NCBI GenBank assembly: GCA_000307305.1
Contig: DF158882.1
Coordinates: forward strand, 1,416,744 to 1,480,743
DNA length: 64,000 bases
Source of the DNA: Enterobacteriaceae bacterium B14
GTDB taxonomy: Bacteria > Pseudomonadota > Gammaproteobacteria > Enterobacterales > Enterobacteriaceae
Direction of reading: 5' to 3'
Shown: positions 21,218-30,064 of the stretch, piece after piece
Position numbering within the stretch: position 1 is the stretch's first letter
Layout of the letters: the number at the start of each line of letters is the position of its first letter
Notes under the pieces: model-generated
Database searches by the model: none
What the model saw: only the letters and a program-made list of their open reading frames with translations
What the model was told of the DNA's origin: nothing
Translations under genes and position numbers: made by a program

Positions 21218-21913
21218 GTGGGCGATATGATGCTTGTAGACCAATTTCGTTCTGTCCCCAACAGCGTAGAAACGCTATTTCAGCGTGCAATGGCGCTGTC
21301 TGGCGCAAGTCTAGGTGAATTAGCCGATCGCGCAAAATTGAGCATTCCTGCCAATCTTAAACGCGATAAGGGCTGGGTTGGGATGTTATTAGAGTTCTAC
21401 CTTGGCGCTAGCGCAGGCAGTAAACCAGAGCAGGATTTCCCAGAGCTGGGAATTGAGTTAAAAACAATCCCGATTGACGCACAGGGTAAGCCTCTAGAAA
21501 CCACCTTTGTCTGTGTGGCACCGCTCACTGGAAACAGTGGGGTGACATGGGAGAGCAGCCACGTGCGCCACAAGCTGAAGCGCGTTCTTTGGATACCGGT
21601 GGAGGGAGAGAGATCGATTCCGCTAGCTCAGCGTCGTATAGGTACGCCTCTGCTGTGGGTTCCGACCCAAGAAGAGGAAGCGCAGTTAAGGGATGATTGG
21701 GAAGAGTTGATGGACCTTATCGTGCTGGGAAAAGTAGAGAGTATCACCGCTCGCCACGGTGAATATCTCCAGATCCGCCCGAAAGCGGCTAACAGCAAAG
21801 CACTCACCGAAGCCGTAGGCGAATATGGTCAACCGATTATGACACTGCCACGGGGGTTTTATCTGAAGAAGGCGTTTACGAGTGCGATATTAGCTCGGCA
21901 TTTTGGGTTGTAG
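21218..21913 (+). CDS. mutH: DNA mismatch repair endonuclease MutH
   Basis: A methyl-directed endonuclease that nicks the unmethylated strand at hemimethylated GATC sites after MutS/MutL activation. Its length (about 228-231 residues) matches E. coli MutH (229). The catalytic D-x(n)-E-x-K pattern is seen in [12 protein letters not shown] (Asp, Glu and Lys). The frame opens with a GTG at 21218; the ATGs at 21227 and 21230 are equally plausible starts and no strong ribosome site decides. The gene is convergent with the operon that follows. Confidence 0.95.
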   Translation: MGDMMLVDQFRSVPNSVETLFQRAMALSGASLGELADRAKLSIPANLKRDKGWVGMLLEFYLGASAGSKPEQDFPELGIELKTIPIDAQGKPLETTFVCVAPLTGNSGVTWESSHVRHKLKRVLWIPVEGERSIPLAQRRIGTPLLWVPTQEEEAQLRDDWEELMDLIVLGKVESITARHGEYLQIRPKAANSKALTEAVGEYGQPIMTLPRGFYLKKAFTSAILARHFGL

Positions 21914-21941
21914 AGTAAAAAATAATTTTCGATAAAAGTAA

Positions 21942-22000
21942 AACTCAGCCAATAATTAACAATATCATTTAAAATTCAATATCATCAATAAGGCTGAGTT
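21942..22000. terminator. Inverted repeat between mutH and the convergent operon
   Basis: Perfect 9-bp arms AACTCAGCC (21942-21950) and GGCTGAGTT (21992-22000) enclose about 41 AT-rich bases. It sits between the 3' ends of two convergent transcripts and could form a long-loop bidirectional stop. The loop length makes a standard intrinsic terminator uncertain. Confidence 0.35.
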
Positions 22001-22154
22001 GTATTAAGTTTAGGTCAAATTAAAGAGAACATTAATTTAATGCTATTCGCAGAAATCAATATTTATGGCTCTCTTCACATTACATTGCGGCAATAATAAA
22101 CAAGATTAACTCATCATAGCGAATGCCATACCTATTGCCCCTTGCGCCATTTCC

Positions 22155-23234
22155 TCACTGCGCCCCTCTCACCCGCTCAAGCACGCCATTTGCCTCGACA
22201 CGCTTTACCGTATCTATCGCAGCCTCTCGGCTCTCCACCAGCACACCATAACGTTCAGAGAGATAAATCATCACAATGGGTAACAAACCGGTGAAGTAAA
22301 TGGCATTAAATCCGCTTTTCGGCGCTTGCGTGTCGAAAAGTTGGCACAACAGAAAGCCCCAAAGAAGAATAAACAACGTATAGCAGGCATAACGCGTCCA
22401 AATCGTGGCACTGATATGTGTCGTCCACCGCAGCCAAGGTGCATAAGACACTCGATCTCGCTCACTTTGCTTCATTGATAACATCTCGCCAACAAACGCC
22501 AAACGCCGTGGTTTAGCGGCAAAAAAGAGCATAAACAGAGCAACAATCAGCAAGAGCAAAGTGAAGGCCACCATAAACTGCGTGCTGCTGTAGCTCTCTT
22601 GCAGGCTAAATGCCGCTTTACGTTGGATAGGCAGAACGAGTACCAGATTAATAAACAGGCTGAGTAGCAGATCGCTCGTTATAAGGTAGCGCAAACTAGG
22701 TAGTCGATGGCAAGCCGCATCGCCCTCTTCTGTGTTTTGCGCAGAGGCTAGCTGCTCAAAAGCCCTATAGAGATGAAACCCCACCGACCATTTCGCGAAT
22801 GCCATCATAAGCAGAGGCAAAATGATCCCTCCGCAGAGATAAATCAACACATCGCGATGCTCCTCCAACAGCTCATAGCCTAGAAAGGAGATAAAAGCCG
22901 TGATAACAAACATCAACAAAGCAGCATACCGCGGCGTTGCCAGTAGCGTTCGCAGCGGTAGAGAGCGAGAGATAGCACTTATCTCACTGCGACGTGCTTT
23001 GGTATCAAAAAGCCGTAATGTGCGCACGGCGTAAGACCAAAATCCAGGCGCATCCCGTGCAGAGCAATAAGCGACAGATAACGCGATAGACCCCAATCCC
23101 AGAATCAACTCTAGCAGCGAAATATCCACGGTATTACGCGCTAGAGAAGTGCTAAGTAGTACACAGGGAACCCAAATAGACACGGCAATCGTCTTGAGAT
23201 AGCGGCTTACGTAAGTATTAAAATCGGGCAGCAT
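22155..23234 (-). CDS. Multi-pass membrane protein of unknown family, last gene of acyl-chain operon
   Basis: A 359-residue inner-membrane protein that I do not recognise. About eight to nine hydrophobic segments are visible: near 15-35, 40-56, 105-120, 128-146, 190-204, 222-240, 282-300 and 312-325. Charged loops lie between, including an arginine-rich loop about 72-95. No acyltransferase, flippase or transporter motif was seen. It starts 3 nt after the transacylase gene stop, so it belongs to the lipid-synthesis operon. A role in moving or anchoring the product is inference from position only. Confidence 0.75.
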   Translation of the reverse strand: MLPDFNTYVSRYLKTIAVSIWVPCVLLSTSLARNTVDISLLELILGLGSIALSVAYCSARDAPGFWSYAVRTLRLFDTKARRSEISAISRSLPLRTLLATPRYAALLMFVITAFISFLGYELLEEHRDVLIYLCGGIILPLLMMAFAKWSVGFHLYRAFEQLASAQNTEEGDAACHRLPSLRYLITSDLLLSLFINLVLVLPIQRKAAFSLQESYSSTQFMVAFTLLLLIVALFMLFFAAKPRRLAFVGEMLSMKQSERDRVSYAPWLRWTTHISATIWTRYACYTLFILLWGFLLCQLFDTQAPKSGFNAIYFTGLLPIVMIYLSERYGVLVESREAAIDTVKRVEANGVLERVRGAQ

Positions 23235-23237
23235 GGT

Positions 23238-24218
23238 TTATCCATCGCTCATATTAACGGCGTGTTCAGATAAGCTGTACCAATCACTAAAGTGGCTCAC
23301 ACTCAGGCTTTCGCTCATAGGGTAATGCTGCGTCAACATATGGCCCAAAACCCTCTTCGAGCCGATTTCAAGGAACTGCCGATAACCATCGTGATACAAC
23401 GCCTCCATAGTTTCACGCCAACGTACGCGATGCGTTAAATGCAGAGAGAGGTTATCGACGATCTTCGCTCGTTCATAAACCGGCGCAGCGGCCAGATTCA
23501 TATAGATAGGATAGGCTGGCATCTTAATCGGCAGTGCAGCGAGAGCCGCTCGAAGAGGCTCTACTCCGTCGCTCATCATATGGCTATGCCATGCGCCACT
23601 TACAGGCAGTTTGATAAGCTCAACACCTTCAGAGTGAAGATGGTTCACAAGATTGCGCACCGCATCGCTATTACCAGAGATCACTTGTTGCCGTGGTGAA
23701 TTATCATTAGCGATCTTCACGCTTGCTTCCAGCCCCTCTTGTTCTATCACCCGTTGTAGCGCTTGATAATCCCTATTTTTCACCACATGCATCACCCCCT
23801 TTTCCTGCTCAGCCAGCGCCTGCATCAAGGTGCCACGCGTAAAAATGGCCTTAAACAGCGTATTGAGGTCGAAGGCTCCGGCGGCATACAGTGCCGAATA
23901 CTCCCCAGCGCTATGTCCCGCAAAGGCGACCTGCTCTAAAGGGTGTTGTGCTTTTAACGCTTCAAACATAGCAATGTTGACCGTAGTAACGGCAAGCTGC
24001 TGAAAATGGGTTTTCGTCAGCCGCGTCATCGGCCCTTTTGCACAGAGTTTTCGAACATCTATCCCCGAAATATCGGAGGCACAATCCCAAACCGCTTTCG
24101 TTTTTGCCGAGGTATCACACACCTCACTTCCCATCCCCAGAGCCTGAATACCCTGACCGGGGAAAATTATTACATGATCGGTAATCGGTTGATTACCAGA
24201 GAACTCGCATACCCGCAT
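23238..24218 (-). CDS. Malonyl-CoA:ACP transacylase-like acyltransferase (FabD fold)
   Basis: Loads an extender (probably malonyl) from CoA to ACP. FabD hallmarks are present: FPGQGIQALGMG near the N-terminus, the nucleophile serine in AGHSAGEYSALYAAGAF, and the catalytic histidine in SGAWHSHMM. The start MRVCEF was chosen because AAGGA precedes it by 9 nt; upstream in-frame codons lie inside the barrel gene. The 326-residue product is slightly longer than FabD (309). It overlaps the barrel gene by 26 nt. A second FabD-type enzyme besides the housekeeping one is typical of dedicated biosynthetic clusters. Confidence 0.85.
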   Translation of the reverse strand: MRVCEFSGNQPITDHVIIFPGQGIQALGMGSEVCDTSAKTKAVWDCASDISGIDVRKLCAKGPMTRLTKTHFQQLAVTTVNIAMFEALKAQHPLEQVAFAGHSAGEYSALYAAGAFDLNTLFKAIFTRGTLMQALAEQEKGVMHVVKNRDYQALQRVIEQEGLEASVKIANDNSPRQQVISGNSDAVRNLVNHLHSEGVELIKLPVSGAWHSHMMSDGVEPLRAALAALPIKMPAYPIYMNLAAAPVYERAKIVDNLSLHLTHRVRWRETMEALYHDGYRQFLEIGSKRVLGHMLTQHYPMSESLSVSHFSDWYSLSEHAVNMSDG

Positions 24219-25605
24219 AAAGCGTTCCTTTTTCGCCGAATAGACCAAACTCAGAACGCTCAGAGCCAAAACTGTATGACGAGCCGACATACGTCTCTAT
24301 TTGCTGAGTAAGGTGAGTGTTGACATGAAGACTGAGCACGGTGCTCTTATCCACAAGATTAGTCACGGCAGATGCCGTCCAATCTAGCTCCCGCAGCCCC
24401 TCTTTATTGGTGTTGAAATAGAGTGTGGCGTAATGTTTGCCTAAGCGGTTTCCCGCTCTGGCGGCATTATCGAACTCTGCCGCCATCCCGTTAGAATATT
24501 GGCGATAGCCCTCTACCATCCACGGTTCTGCGACAACGCCTAATGAAGTGAGCTTATCGGCATAGCCACCATTCACAAATTTGGCAGTATCCGTGTAAGT
24601 CTTCCATTCGCTACGGCTGTAGCCCTGAGTCTGTCCGTAATACTCGATACCGTATTCATTGCGGCTATCATCGGTATAACGAAGGCTGATGCCCAAATCG
24701 GCAGACAACTTCCGCTTATCCAAACCGTAAGGCGCTCTGATGCTGCTATCCAGTGCCTGAATCGCCTTACCATCCTCCATGTTTAAATGGCGCCAACGCT
24801 GCCCGCGCGCAATAGCACTTTCAAGGCTCAAAATAACGCGATCGTTTAACGAACCACTGGTGCCAAACGCGAGGGCCTGATAATCCCCTGCAAGCAGTGA
24901 AAACGTAGGGTTAAAAGAGTCTAATCCCGTCGATGAATAAGAGGCGTAGAAGCGATCTTTATCGTTGGTTCTCTCCCACTCATTCCATTCGGAAGCAGAC
25001 TTTTGCAGAGATCGGTTTTTCACTAAACGCGGGAAAAATACCAGATCGACCGTACCGCTGTTTTGGTACAACGTCATCCCTATTCCTGTCGATCCTTCGT
25101 CGTAAACATCGCGCCAGCGTGATCCCATGACATTAGTACGAATAGAACGCGCATTCCCCGCCGTGTTACGCAGTAAATCCAACGGATTAACGGAAAAGAG
25201 ATAACCGGTGTTCTTTCTGAATTTGCCCACATCAATAAACAAATTAGATAAAGGCGCATAGGTGACATACCCCTCTTTCAGTATCGCCACCCCATTATTT
25301 TTCTTCCCCTCAAAGCGCCCAGGGTTGCGGAAGAACGAAGCGTATTCAACTAACCCCGTCGCTTTAGCGCTAGTCTTTTCCGTGAACGTGCAGTTCCCCC
25401 CCGTGAAGAGGTACGCATTCACCGCCGAGTTATTGCGAAACGCCGTCTGGTTTAGGTTCCACGCAGACTTGCCGGGCTGATTGTTAATTCCCTCCAAACC
25501 GATATAGCTCTGCGTCGTCTTACAGCTCGCCGCCATGCTGACAGGGTGATAGCCCATAGCCAGCAAGGTAAGCAACCACAGAGGTATTCGCTCCCTTTTC
25601 ATCAT
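24193..25605 (-). CDS. Outer-membrane beta-barrel protein of acyl-chain operon
   Basis: About 470 residues, opening with a signal peptide (basic start, hydrophobic core to about residue 26, cleavage near MAA-SC). The rest is rich in alternating polar/aromatic strands and ends GMRVLW, a terminal aromatic residue as expected for a Bam-assembled barrel. The segment FIDVGKFRKNTGYLFSVNPLD recalls DUF1302-like outer-membrane proteins, but that link is weak. The ATG shares a base with the upstream stop (TGATG), giving tight coupling to the LolA-like gene. Probable role: outer-membrane acceptor or exporter for the cluster product (inference). Confidence 0.72.
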   Translation of the reverse strand: MMKRERIPLWLLTLLAMGYHPVSMAASCKTTQSYIGLEGINNQPGKSAWNLNQTAFRNNSAVNAYLFTGGNCTFTEKTSAKATGLVEYASFFRNPGRFEGKKNNGVAILKEGYVTYAPLSNLFIDVGKFRKNTGYLFSVNPLDLLRNTAGNARSIRTNVMGSRWRDVYDEGSTGIGMTLYQNSGTVDLVFFPRLVKNRSLQKSASEWNEWERTNDKDRFYASYSSTGLDSFNPTFSLLAGDYQALAFGTSGSLNDRVILSLESAIARGQRWRHLNMEDGKAIQALDSSIRAPYGLDKRKLSADLGISLRYTDDSRNEYGIEYYGQTQGYSRSEWKTYTDTAKFVNGGYADKLTSLGVVAEPWMVEGYRQYSNGMAAEFDNAARAGNRLGKHYATLYFNTNKEGLRELDWTASAVTNLVDKSTVLSLHVNTHLTQQIETYVGSSYSFGSERSEFGLFGEKGTLYAGMRVLW

Positions 25606-26432
25606 CACTCCATTCTCATCAGATACTCTTTCTGGAAATAACTTTCCGGCAGAGATTCAAATGTGAAGTTGGAATAGGTAATCGTGGTGTAGACGTCTTT
25701 ACGCAGCGCATCTTCGATAACCATTTGGTGCGGACGTGCCCCCCCCAAAGCAGGGCGATAATCTTTGTAGTAGGCGCGTTTAATCAACAAGCCCGTTGAA
25801 GAGAGAAAATCTGCACGATAAGGCCGATATGTCTCTTTTTCGACCCAAAATGTGATCGCAGGATAGGTGACATAAGGCCAGCGGCGCTCTAATGAAAGTT
25901 TGTAGCACTGTTTATCACCGCAGGCTTCTTCCCCCTGTAATTTAGAGAGATAGGAGTAGTCAAAATCGGCGGCAACAACATCACCATTTGCCACCTGCCC
26001 CATCAGCCGCTGCTGCTTGGCGATTGGAATTGGGCGGCGTAGGTCGGGCGAGTAGTACCACATCTTATAAAAATCAGAGAGCAGCCCTTTCCCTTTGTCA
26101 CGCACCGGAGAGAGGAAGCGAACTAACGCCCGCGCATCGCCTTTATCCCTGCGTTCTGACGGTTTATAGAAGCGCATAGAAACATCTAACACCTGCTCGC
26201 GGTCCATCAGCGCTTTGCCGTCTTTATGCTCAAGCAGTGTTAGCGTACTGCGGTAAGGCGCATCCGGTGAGCGTACTCTGTCCGAGAGGCGAATAATCCG
26301 ACGAGCCTCCTGATCTTCCTGCGTGAGTTGCTCTGCTTGATTACGCTCTAAAAAGTTATCGCCCGCATCATTTGCCAGCACTTGCCCCGCAGACAAACAC
26401 AGCAACAGAGTGGCGAGTGTTTTTATTTGCAT
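25605..26432 (-). CDS. LolA-like outer-membrane lipoprotein-sorting protein
   Basis: A 275-residue periplasmic protein with a signal peptide ending VLA-ND. The start MQIKT is set by GGGAGGA 5-6 nt upstream. The body resembles the LolA-like family annotated as outer membrane lipoprotein-sorting protein: RSTLTLLEHKDG, FLSPVRDKGKGLL, MWYYSPDLRRPIPI and ITFWVEKETYRPYRADF. Such half-barrels bind acyl chains and carry them across the periplasm. It sits between the enoyl reductase and barrel genes. With the ABC pair it suggests a dedicated Lol-type route. Confidence 0.83.
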   Translation of the reverse strand: MQIKTLATLLLCLSAGQVLANDAGDNFLERNQAEQLTQEDQEARRIIRLSDRVRSPDAPYRSTLTLLEHKDGKALMDREQVLDVSMRFYKPSERRDKGDARALVRFLSPVRDKGKGLLSDFYKMWYYSPDLRRPIPIAKQQRLMGQVANGDVVAADFDYSYLSKLQGEEACGDKQCYKLSLERRWPYVTYPAITFWVEKETYRPYRADFLSSTGLLIKRAYYKDYRPALGGARPHQMVIEDALRKDVYTTITYSNFTFESLPESYFQKEYLMRME

Positions 26433-26474
26433 ATTTCCTCCCTTAGTTTGATTAGGTAACACTCGTGCCATGAT

Positions 26475-27233
26475 TTAAGGCGTTAGCGTCATGCCTAAAT
26501 CCGCTAACAGCGTCGTTCCCCGCAGTGCCGAAGAGCGATCCGAGATCAGAAAAGAGGCGATATTCGCCACCTCTTCCGGCTCTACCAGCCAGCGACGAGA
26601 GCTGTTTTCATAGCGTTCAAACATCTCAGGCCACAGCTCTTTTAAAAACGGGGCCATGTCGGTATTCACCACACCGGCGCAAATGCCATTCACACGAATA
26701 TTGCGCTCGTATAGCTCAACATCGAGATAGCCGACCAGATTCTCTAAGGCTGATTTCATGATACCCAGCGGGTATTTAGGCAGTACAACACGGCTCCCTA
26801 AGCTAGAGATGGCACAGATCGTTCCGCCCGCGGTCATCATTGATGCCACCTCAGTGACACAAGCCACATTGCCAATCAAGTTGGAGCTCAGCAGCAGTTT
26901 CCAGTCCGATCGCGTCATTTCGGTGATGTTTTTAAACGGTGCCTGTGCCGCATTCAGCACCAGATGGTCGATGCGCTCGATCCCCTCTTTTTTTAGGGTC
27001 TTGACCATATTTTCAATCTCTTTCGTCTCCGACATATCTGCCTGAGCCAGAGTCACGTTGACCCCTTGAGCCAAATCACTCTCCATAAATCGCTTCAGGT
27101 TTGCCCCGCTTTTTCCCTGCGCTTTGCGGTAATTTAAAATCAGGTCATAACCCTCTTTCGCGAACGTCTGCGCCATCGCAAAGCCAATGCCACGCCCTGC
27201 TCCGGTGATTAAAACCGTTTGTTGTTGTTTCAT
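26475..27233 (-). CDS. SDR oxidoreductase, FabL-like enoyl-ACP reductase
   Basis: A 252-residue short-chain dehydrogenase. It has the nucleotide motif TGAGRGIG near residues 11-18 and LVLNAAQAPF in the NNAG position. The catalytic segment ISSLGSRVVLPKYPLGIMK spaces tyrosine and lysine as Y-x6-K rather than the usual Y-x3-K. That spacing marks FabI/FabL enoyl reductases, and the surrounding sequence resembles B. subtilis FabL. In the cluster it would reduce the enoyl intermediate, giving a saturated chain. A non-FabL SDR remains possible; the true substrate is unknown. Confidence 0.78.
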   Translation of the reverse strand: MKQQQTVLITGAGRGIGFAMAQTFAKEGYDLILNYRKAQGKSGANLKRFMESDLAQGVNVTLAQADMSETKEIENMVKTLKKEGIERIDHLVLNAAQAPFKNITEMTRSDWKLLLSSNLIGNVACVTEVASMMTAGGTICAISSLGSRVVLPKYPLGIMKSALENLVGYLDVELYERNIRVNGICAGVVNTDMAPFLKELWPEMFERYENSSRRWLVEPEEVANIASFLISDRSSALRGTTLLADLGMTLTP

Positions 27234-27292
27234 CTCTGCTCTCTTTTTTTATGAGTATTTATTTGTCTTCGCTACCAAACCCAGACAGGGTG

Positions 27293-28624
27293 TTAAACAA
27301 AACGAAACGCTTCCGCAATCACCAAATTGGCGGCCTTACGCGCCGGAATAATGGAAGCAATCACAGCCGTTACCAGCGGCAACGCACACGAGAACCAGAA
27401 CAGATTGATATCTTCGGTCCACAGTACAAAAGCGAGGAAACCTTGGGTGTAACCCGGTGCGGGGGGCATCGGGATGCCATGAAGGTTGATCAGTTCTGCC
27501 AGAGAGATCCCCAACACGACGCTGAGGAGAGAACCCACCATGCCGATAATTACCCCCTCCAGCACAAACAAGCGGCTGATATAGCCTTTGGTTAAGCCAA
27601 GGGCGCGGAGAGTGGCAATTTCACGGGTGCGTTCGACCACGTTCATCATCAAGGTGTTACCAATCATGAAGATGACAATGACGCTGACAATGGCTTTGAT
27701 AAAGAAGAAGATACCTTCAAACAGATTCACCACCTGATGGTAGTAAACTGCGAGGTCATCCCAGGTTTTCATCTCTAAGCCGAGGTGGTTTTGGGCGATA
27801 AGCTGTTTGATGCGCGCTTCCGCATCTTTGGTCTGGGCGGTGTCATTCAATAAGATAATCACCTTGCTGATCTCGTTGGTTTCCAGCAGTCGCTGGGCGG
27901 TATTCAACGGGAGTTTGATCACCGTATCGTCATACTCTTTGATGCCAGAACTAAACACACCACGCACTTCCGACGACATCGCGTTCTGCCCACCTTGAGC
28001 ATTCACCACCAGCATGTCGACCCAATCCCCATAGCCTGCAGAGAGCGCCGCCGAGACACCGGAGCCGATGGCCGTTTGCTGTGTCTCTATCCTTGAGAGA
28101 TCGCTGCCGGACACAATACGGTCCAGCGAGCCAAGCATCAGCGAGCTTTCCGGCTCTATCCCTACCCCAACAAAAAACGTCGATTCCCCTTTCTCATACT
28201 GGGAGATGATGCCGTTGAACTCTAGCTGCCCCGTCACCGCTTTGATTTTGGGTTTCAGCTCAGGATCTGCCAGCAGGATATTCTTCACTTTATCGTAGTT
28301 GTCGATGCCAAATTTCAGCGTACTGGTAGAAGAACCGCTGGCGAGATAACCCTCTTTATAGAGTTGGATATGCCCGATATTGGTGCGGATCGTCTGCTCC
28401 CGCAGCGCCCAGAAGGTGTAATCGACGAAACCGCCGAAGATAAAGACCGCAATTCCGCCAAGCGTAATCGCCAACAGCGTAACCCCTGAACGGCGGCGCT
28501 GACGAAACAGGTTTAGGAAGGTGTAACGCACATCAGTAGGGCGACGAATACAGGCATAAACCACCACCAGCAAGGCATACAGCATGATGCCGTTCGAGAG
28601 ATAGAACATAACATCAGAGATCAT
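27293..28624 (-). CDS. ABC transporter permease, FtsX/LolC/MacB type
   Basis: A 443-residue inner-membrane permease. It has an N-terminal hydrophobic helix (about 8-24), then the FtsX-type first membrane helix (LLAITLGGIAVFIFGGFV), a large periplasmic domain (about 75-280), and three C-terminal helices with the conserved MNVVERTREIATLRALG segment. This is the type VII (mechanotransmission) architecture used by LolCDE and MacB to extract molecules from the membrane rather than pump from the cytoplasm. The ATG overlaps the upstream stop by 4 nt. Only one permease is present, so a homodimer is likely. Confidence 0.9.
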   Translation of the reverse strand: MISDVMFYLSNGIMLYALLVVVYACIRRPTDVRYTFLNLFRQRRRSGVTLLAITLGGIAVFIFGGFVDYTFWALREQTIRTNIGHIQLYKEGYLASGSSTSTLKFGIDNYDKVKNILLADPELKPKIKAVTGQLEFNGIISQYEKGESTFFVGVGIEPESSLMLGSLDRIVSGSDLSRIETQQTAIGSGVSAALSAGYGDWVDMLVVNAQGGQNAMSSEVRGVFSSGIKEYDDTVIKLPLNTAQRLLETNEISKVIILLNDTAQTKDAEARIKQLIAQNHLGLEMKTWDDLAVYYHQVVNLFEGIFFFIKAIVSVIVIFMIGNTLMMNVVERTREIATLRALGLTKGYISRLFVLEGVIIGMVGSLLSVVLGISLAELINLHGIPMPPAPGYTQGFLAFVLWTEDINLFWFSCALPLVTAVIASIIPARKAANLVIAEAFRFV

Positions 28625-29370
28625 GGGCGAGCCTCCAAAACATCAGGCAGAACCATCGCCACCTCTTCTACGGTAATAAAGCGAATATCGTCACGGCTCA
28701 TAGCCAGCAATAATCTGCCCATTTCACTGCGTTTAAGGCGCTGGCTAATAGCTTCTGCCTCTTTACTGTGGCCACAGGCAGCAGACGATTTTGCCTTGAG
28801 ATAGGCAAGCATCGGCGCTAACGTGTCGGGAATGCTCATTTTGAAGCTCGGCTTGCTGGTGGTGGGATCCAGCATGGCAATATCTTTCAGCGACACCACA
28901 CAGCGCCCACTTTCCGGCTGAATAAACGCATCCATTCGCGCGCGAATAAAGCGCAGCCGCCAGTCGTTCGGCTGGCTCTCTGTCGCCTCATCCAAATAGA
29001 AAAAACCCTGCTTTGCCAACTCTGCCGCGCGAAAATAGTTCTTATTGCGCAGGAAATCCGCCGAGAGAAAGAGCTGCCCATAGCCGTAATAGGCTTTGGC
29101 ATACTCATCTTTCGGGTGTGTGCGTAAACGGTCTTTCAGCGTTTTTACGCTGCGGGTGATATCACTCACAGATTTTCGAGCGACAATCGTCAAAATGGCC
29201 CGATTACGTGGATTGCTCTCGTTATCCTTCCGTAGCGTGTTCAGCGCCTCAGCACTCTTTTTTTGGTAATCAGCCAGCGAGAGTGTGGCAGCGAATGCAG
29301 GGCTTATGCAGGCCACCGCAAGCAGCAGACCGATGACATATTGGCAGCCTGTATAACGTGGCTTAATCAT
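28621..29370 (-). CDS. Secreted helical protein of unknown family in ABC export module
   Basis: A 249-residue protein not recognised by family. An N-terminal signal peptide (hydrophobic about 12-27, cleavage near AFA-A) is followed by a mainly helical body with TPR-like spacing, for example YGYGQLFLSADFLRNKNYF and AAELAKQGFFYLDEA. It lies between the ATPase and permease genes and overlaps both (8 and 4 nt), so it is probably a periplasmic partner of this transporter. It may be a lipid-handling or scaffolding factor; function unproven. Confidence 0.72.
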   Translation of the reverse strand: MIKPRYTGCQYVIGLLLAVACISPAFAATLSLADYQKKSAEALNTLRKDNESNPRNRAILTIVARKSVSDITRSVKTLKDRLRTHPKDEYAKAYYGYGQLFLSADFLRNKNYFRAAELAKQGFFYLDEATESQPNDWRLRFIRARMDAFIQPESGRCVVSLKDIAMLDPTTSKPSFKMSIPDTLAPMLAYLKAKSSAACGHSKEAEAISQRLKRSEMGRLLLAMSRDDIRFITVEEVAMVLPDVLEARP

Positions 29371-30064
29371 TTATCAGCCTTCCATCCTCAATATCCAGCA
29401 CCCGCTTCGCCATTTTTCGCAGCTGTAATGAGTGAGTTGAAATCACAAACGTGGTGCGAAACTCGTCATTCATGGTCAGTAGCAGCTCGATAATCTCCTG
29501 CCCTGTCTGGGAGTCGAGATTCCCTGTCGGCTCATCGGCCACAATCAAGGCGGGGCGTTTCACCAATGCTCTGGCGATGGCGACCCGCTGCTGCTGTCCA
29601 CCAGAAAGTTCCCCCGGCTGACGCCGATAGTGGTTGGATAAACCCACCTTTTCGATAATCTCCATGACCTGATCCCGTGCAACTTTCCGACTGTAACCGT
29701 TGAGCATCAACGGGTAATAGACGTTGTCGAACACACTCAGCACCGGCAGTAAGTTAAAAAACTGGAAGACAAAACCAATCGCGTTGGCGCGTAACGTCGC
29801 AGTCTGGGCATCGTTAAGTGCCGCAAGGCTTTGCCCCATCAGAAAAACGTCGCCTTCAGTGGGGTAATCGATCCCCCCCATCAGATTGAGCAGCGTGCTT
29901 TTTCCGCTACCAGAGGGGCCGCATAACGCGACAAACTCCCCCGGCTTAATGGTGGTGCTGACCCCTCTCAGTGCATGTACGACGCCAGCACCTTTGCCAT
30001 AGCTTTTACCGGCGTTACGCATCGCAACGATGGGGAGCGGCTCTGCGGGTTTTATCCTGTTCAC
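29363..30064 (-). CDS. ABC transporter ATP-binding protein, LolD/MacB type
   Basis: A 233-residue ATPase. It has Walker [12 protein letters not shown] (about 49-59), the LolD/MacB-type Q-loop [18 protein letters not shown], signature [15 protein letters not shown], Walker [14 protein letters not shown] and the switch histidine in ISTHS. A GTG start overlaps the previous stop by 4 nt (GTGA). It pairs with the FtsX-type permease two genes downstream. A LolD-like ATPase within a fatty-acid synthesis operon points to export of a lipid or lipoprotein from the inner membrane. Confidence 0.92.
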   Translation of the reverse strand: MNRIKPAEPLPIVAMRNAGKSYGKGAGVVHALRGVSTTIKPGEFVALCGPSGSGKSTLLNLMGGIDYPTEGDVFLMGQSLAALNDAQTATLRANAIGFVFQFFNLLPVLSVFDNVYYPLMLNGYSRKVARDQVMEIIEKVGLSNHYRRQPGELSGGQQQRVAIARALVKRPALIVADEPTGNLDSQTGQEIIELLLTMNDEFRTTFVISTHSLQLRKMAKRVLDIEDGRLIND

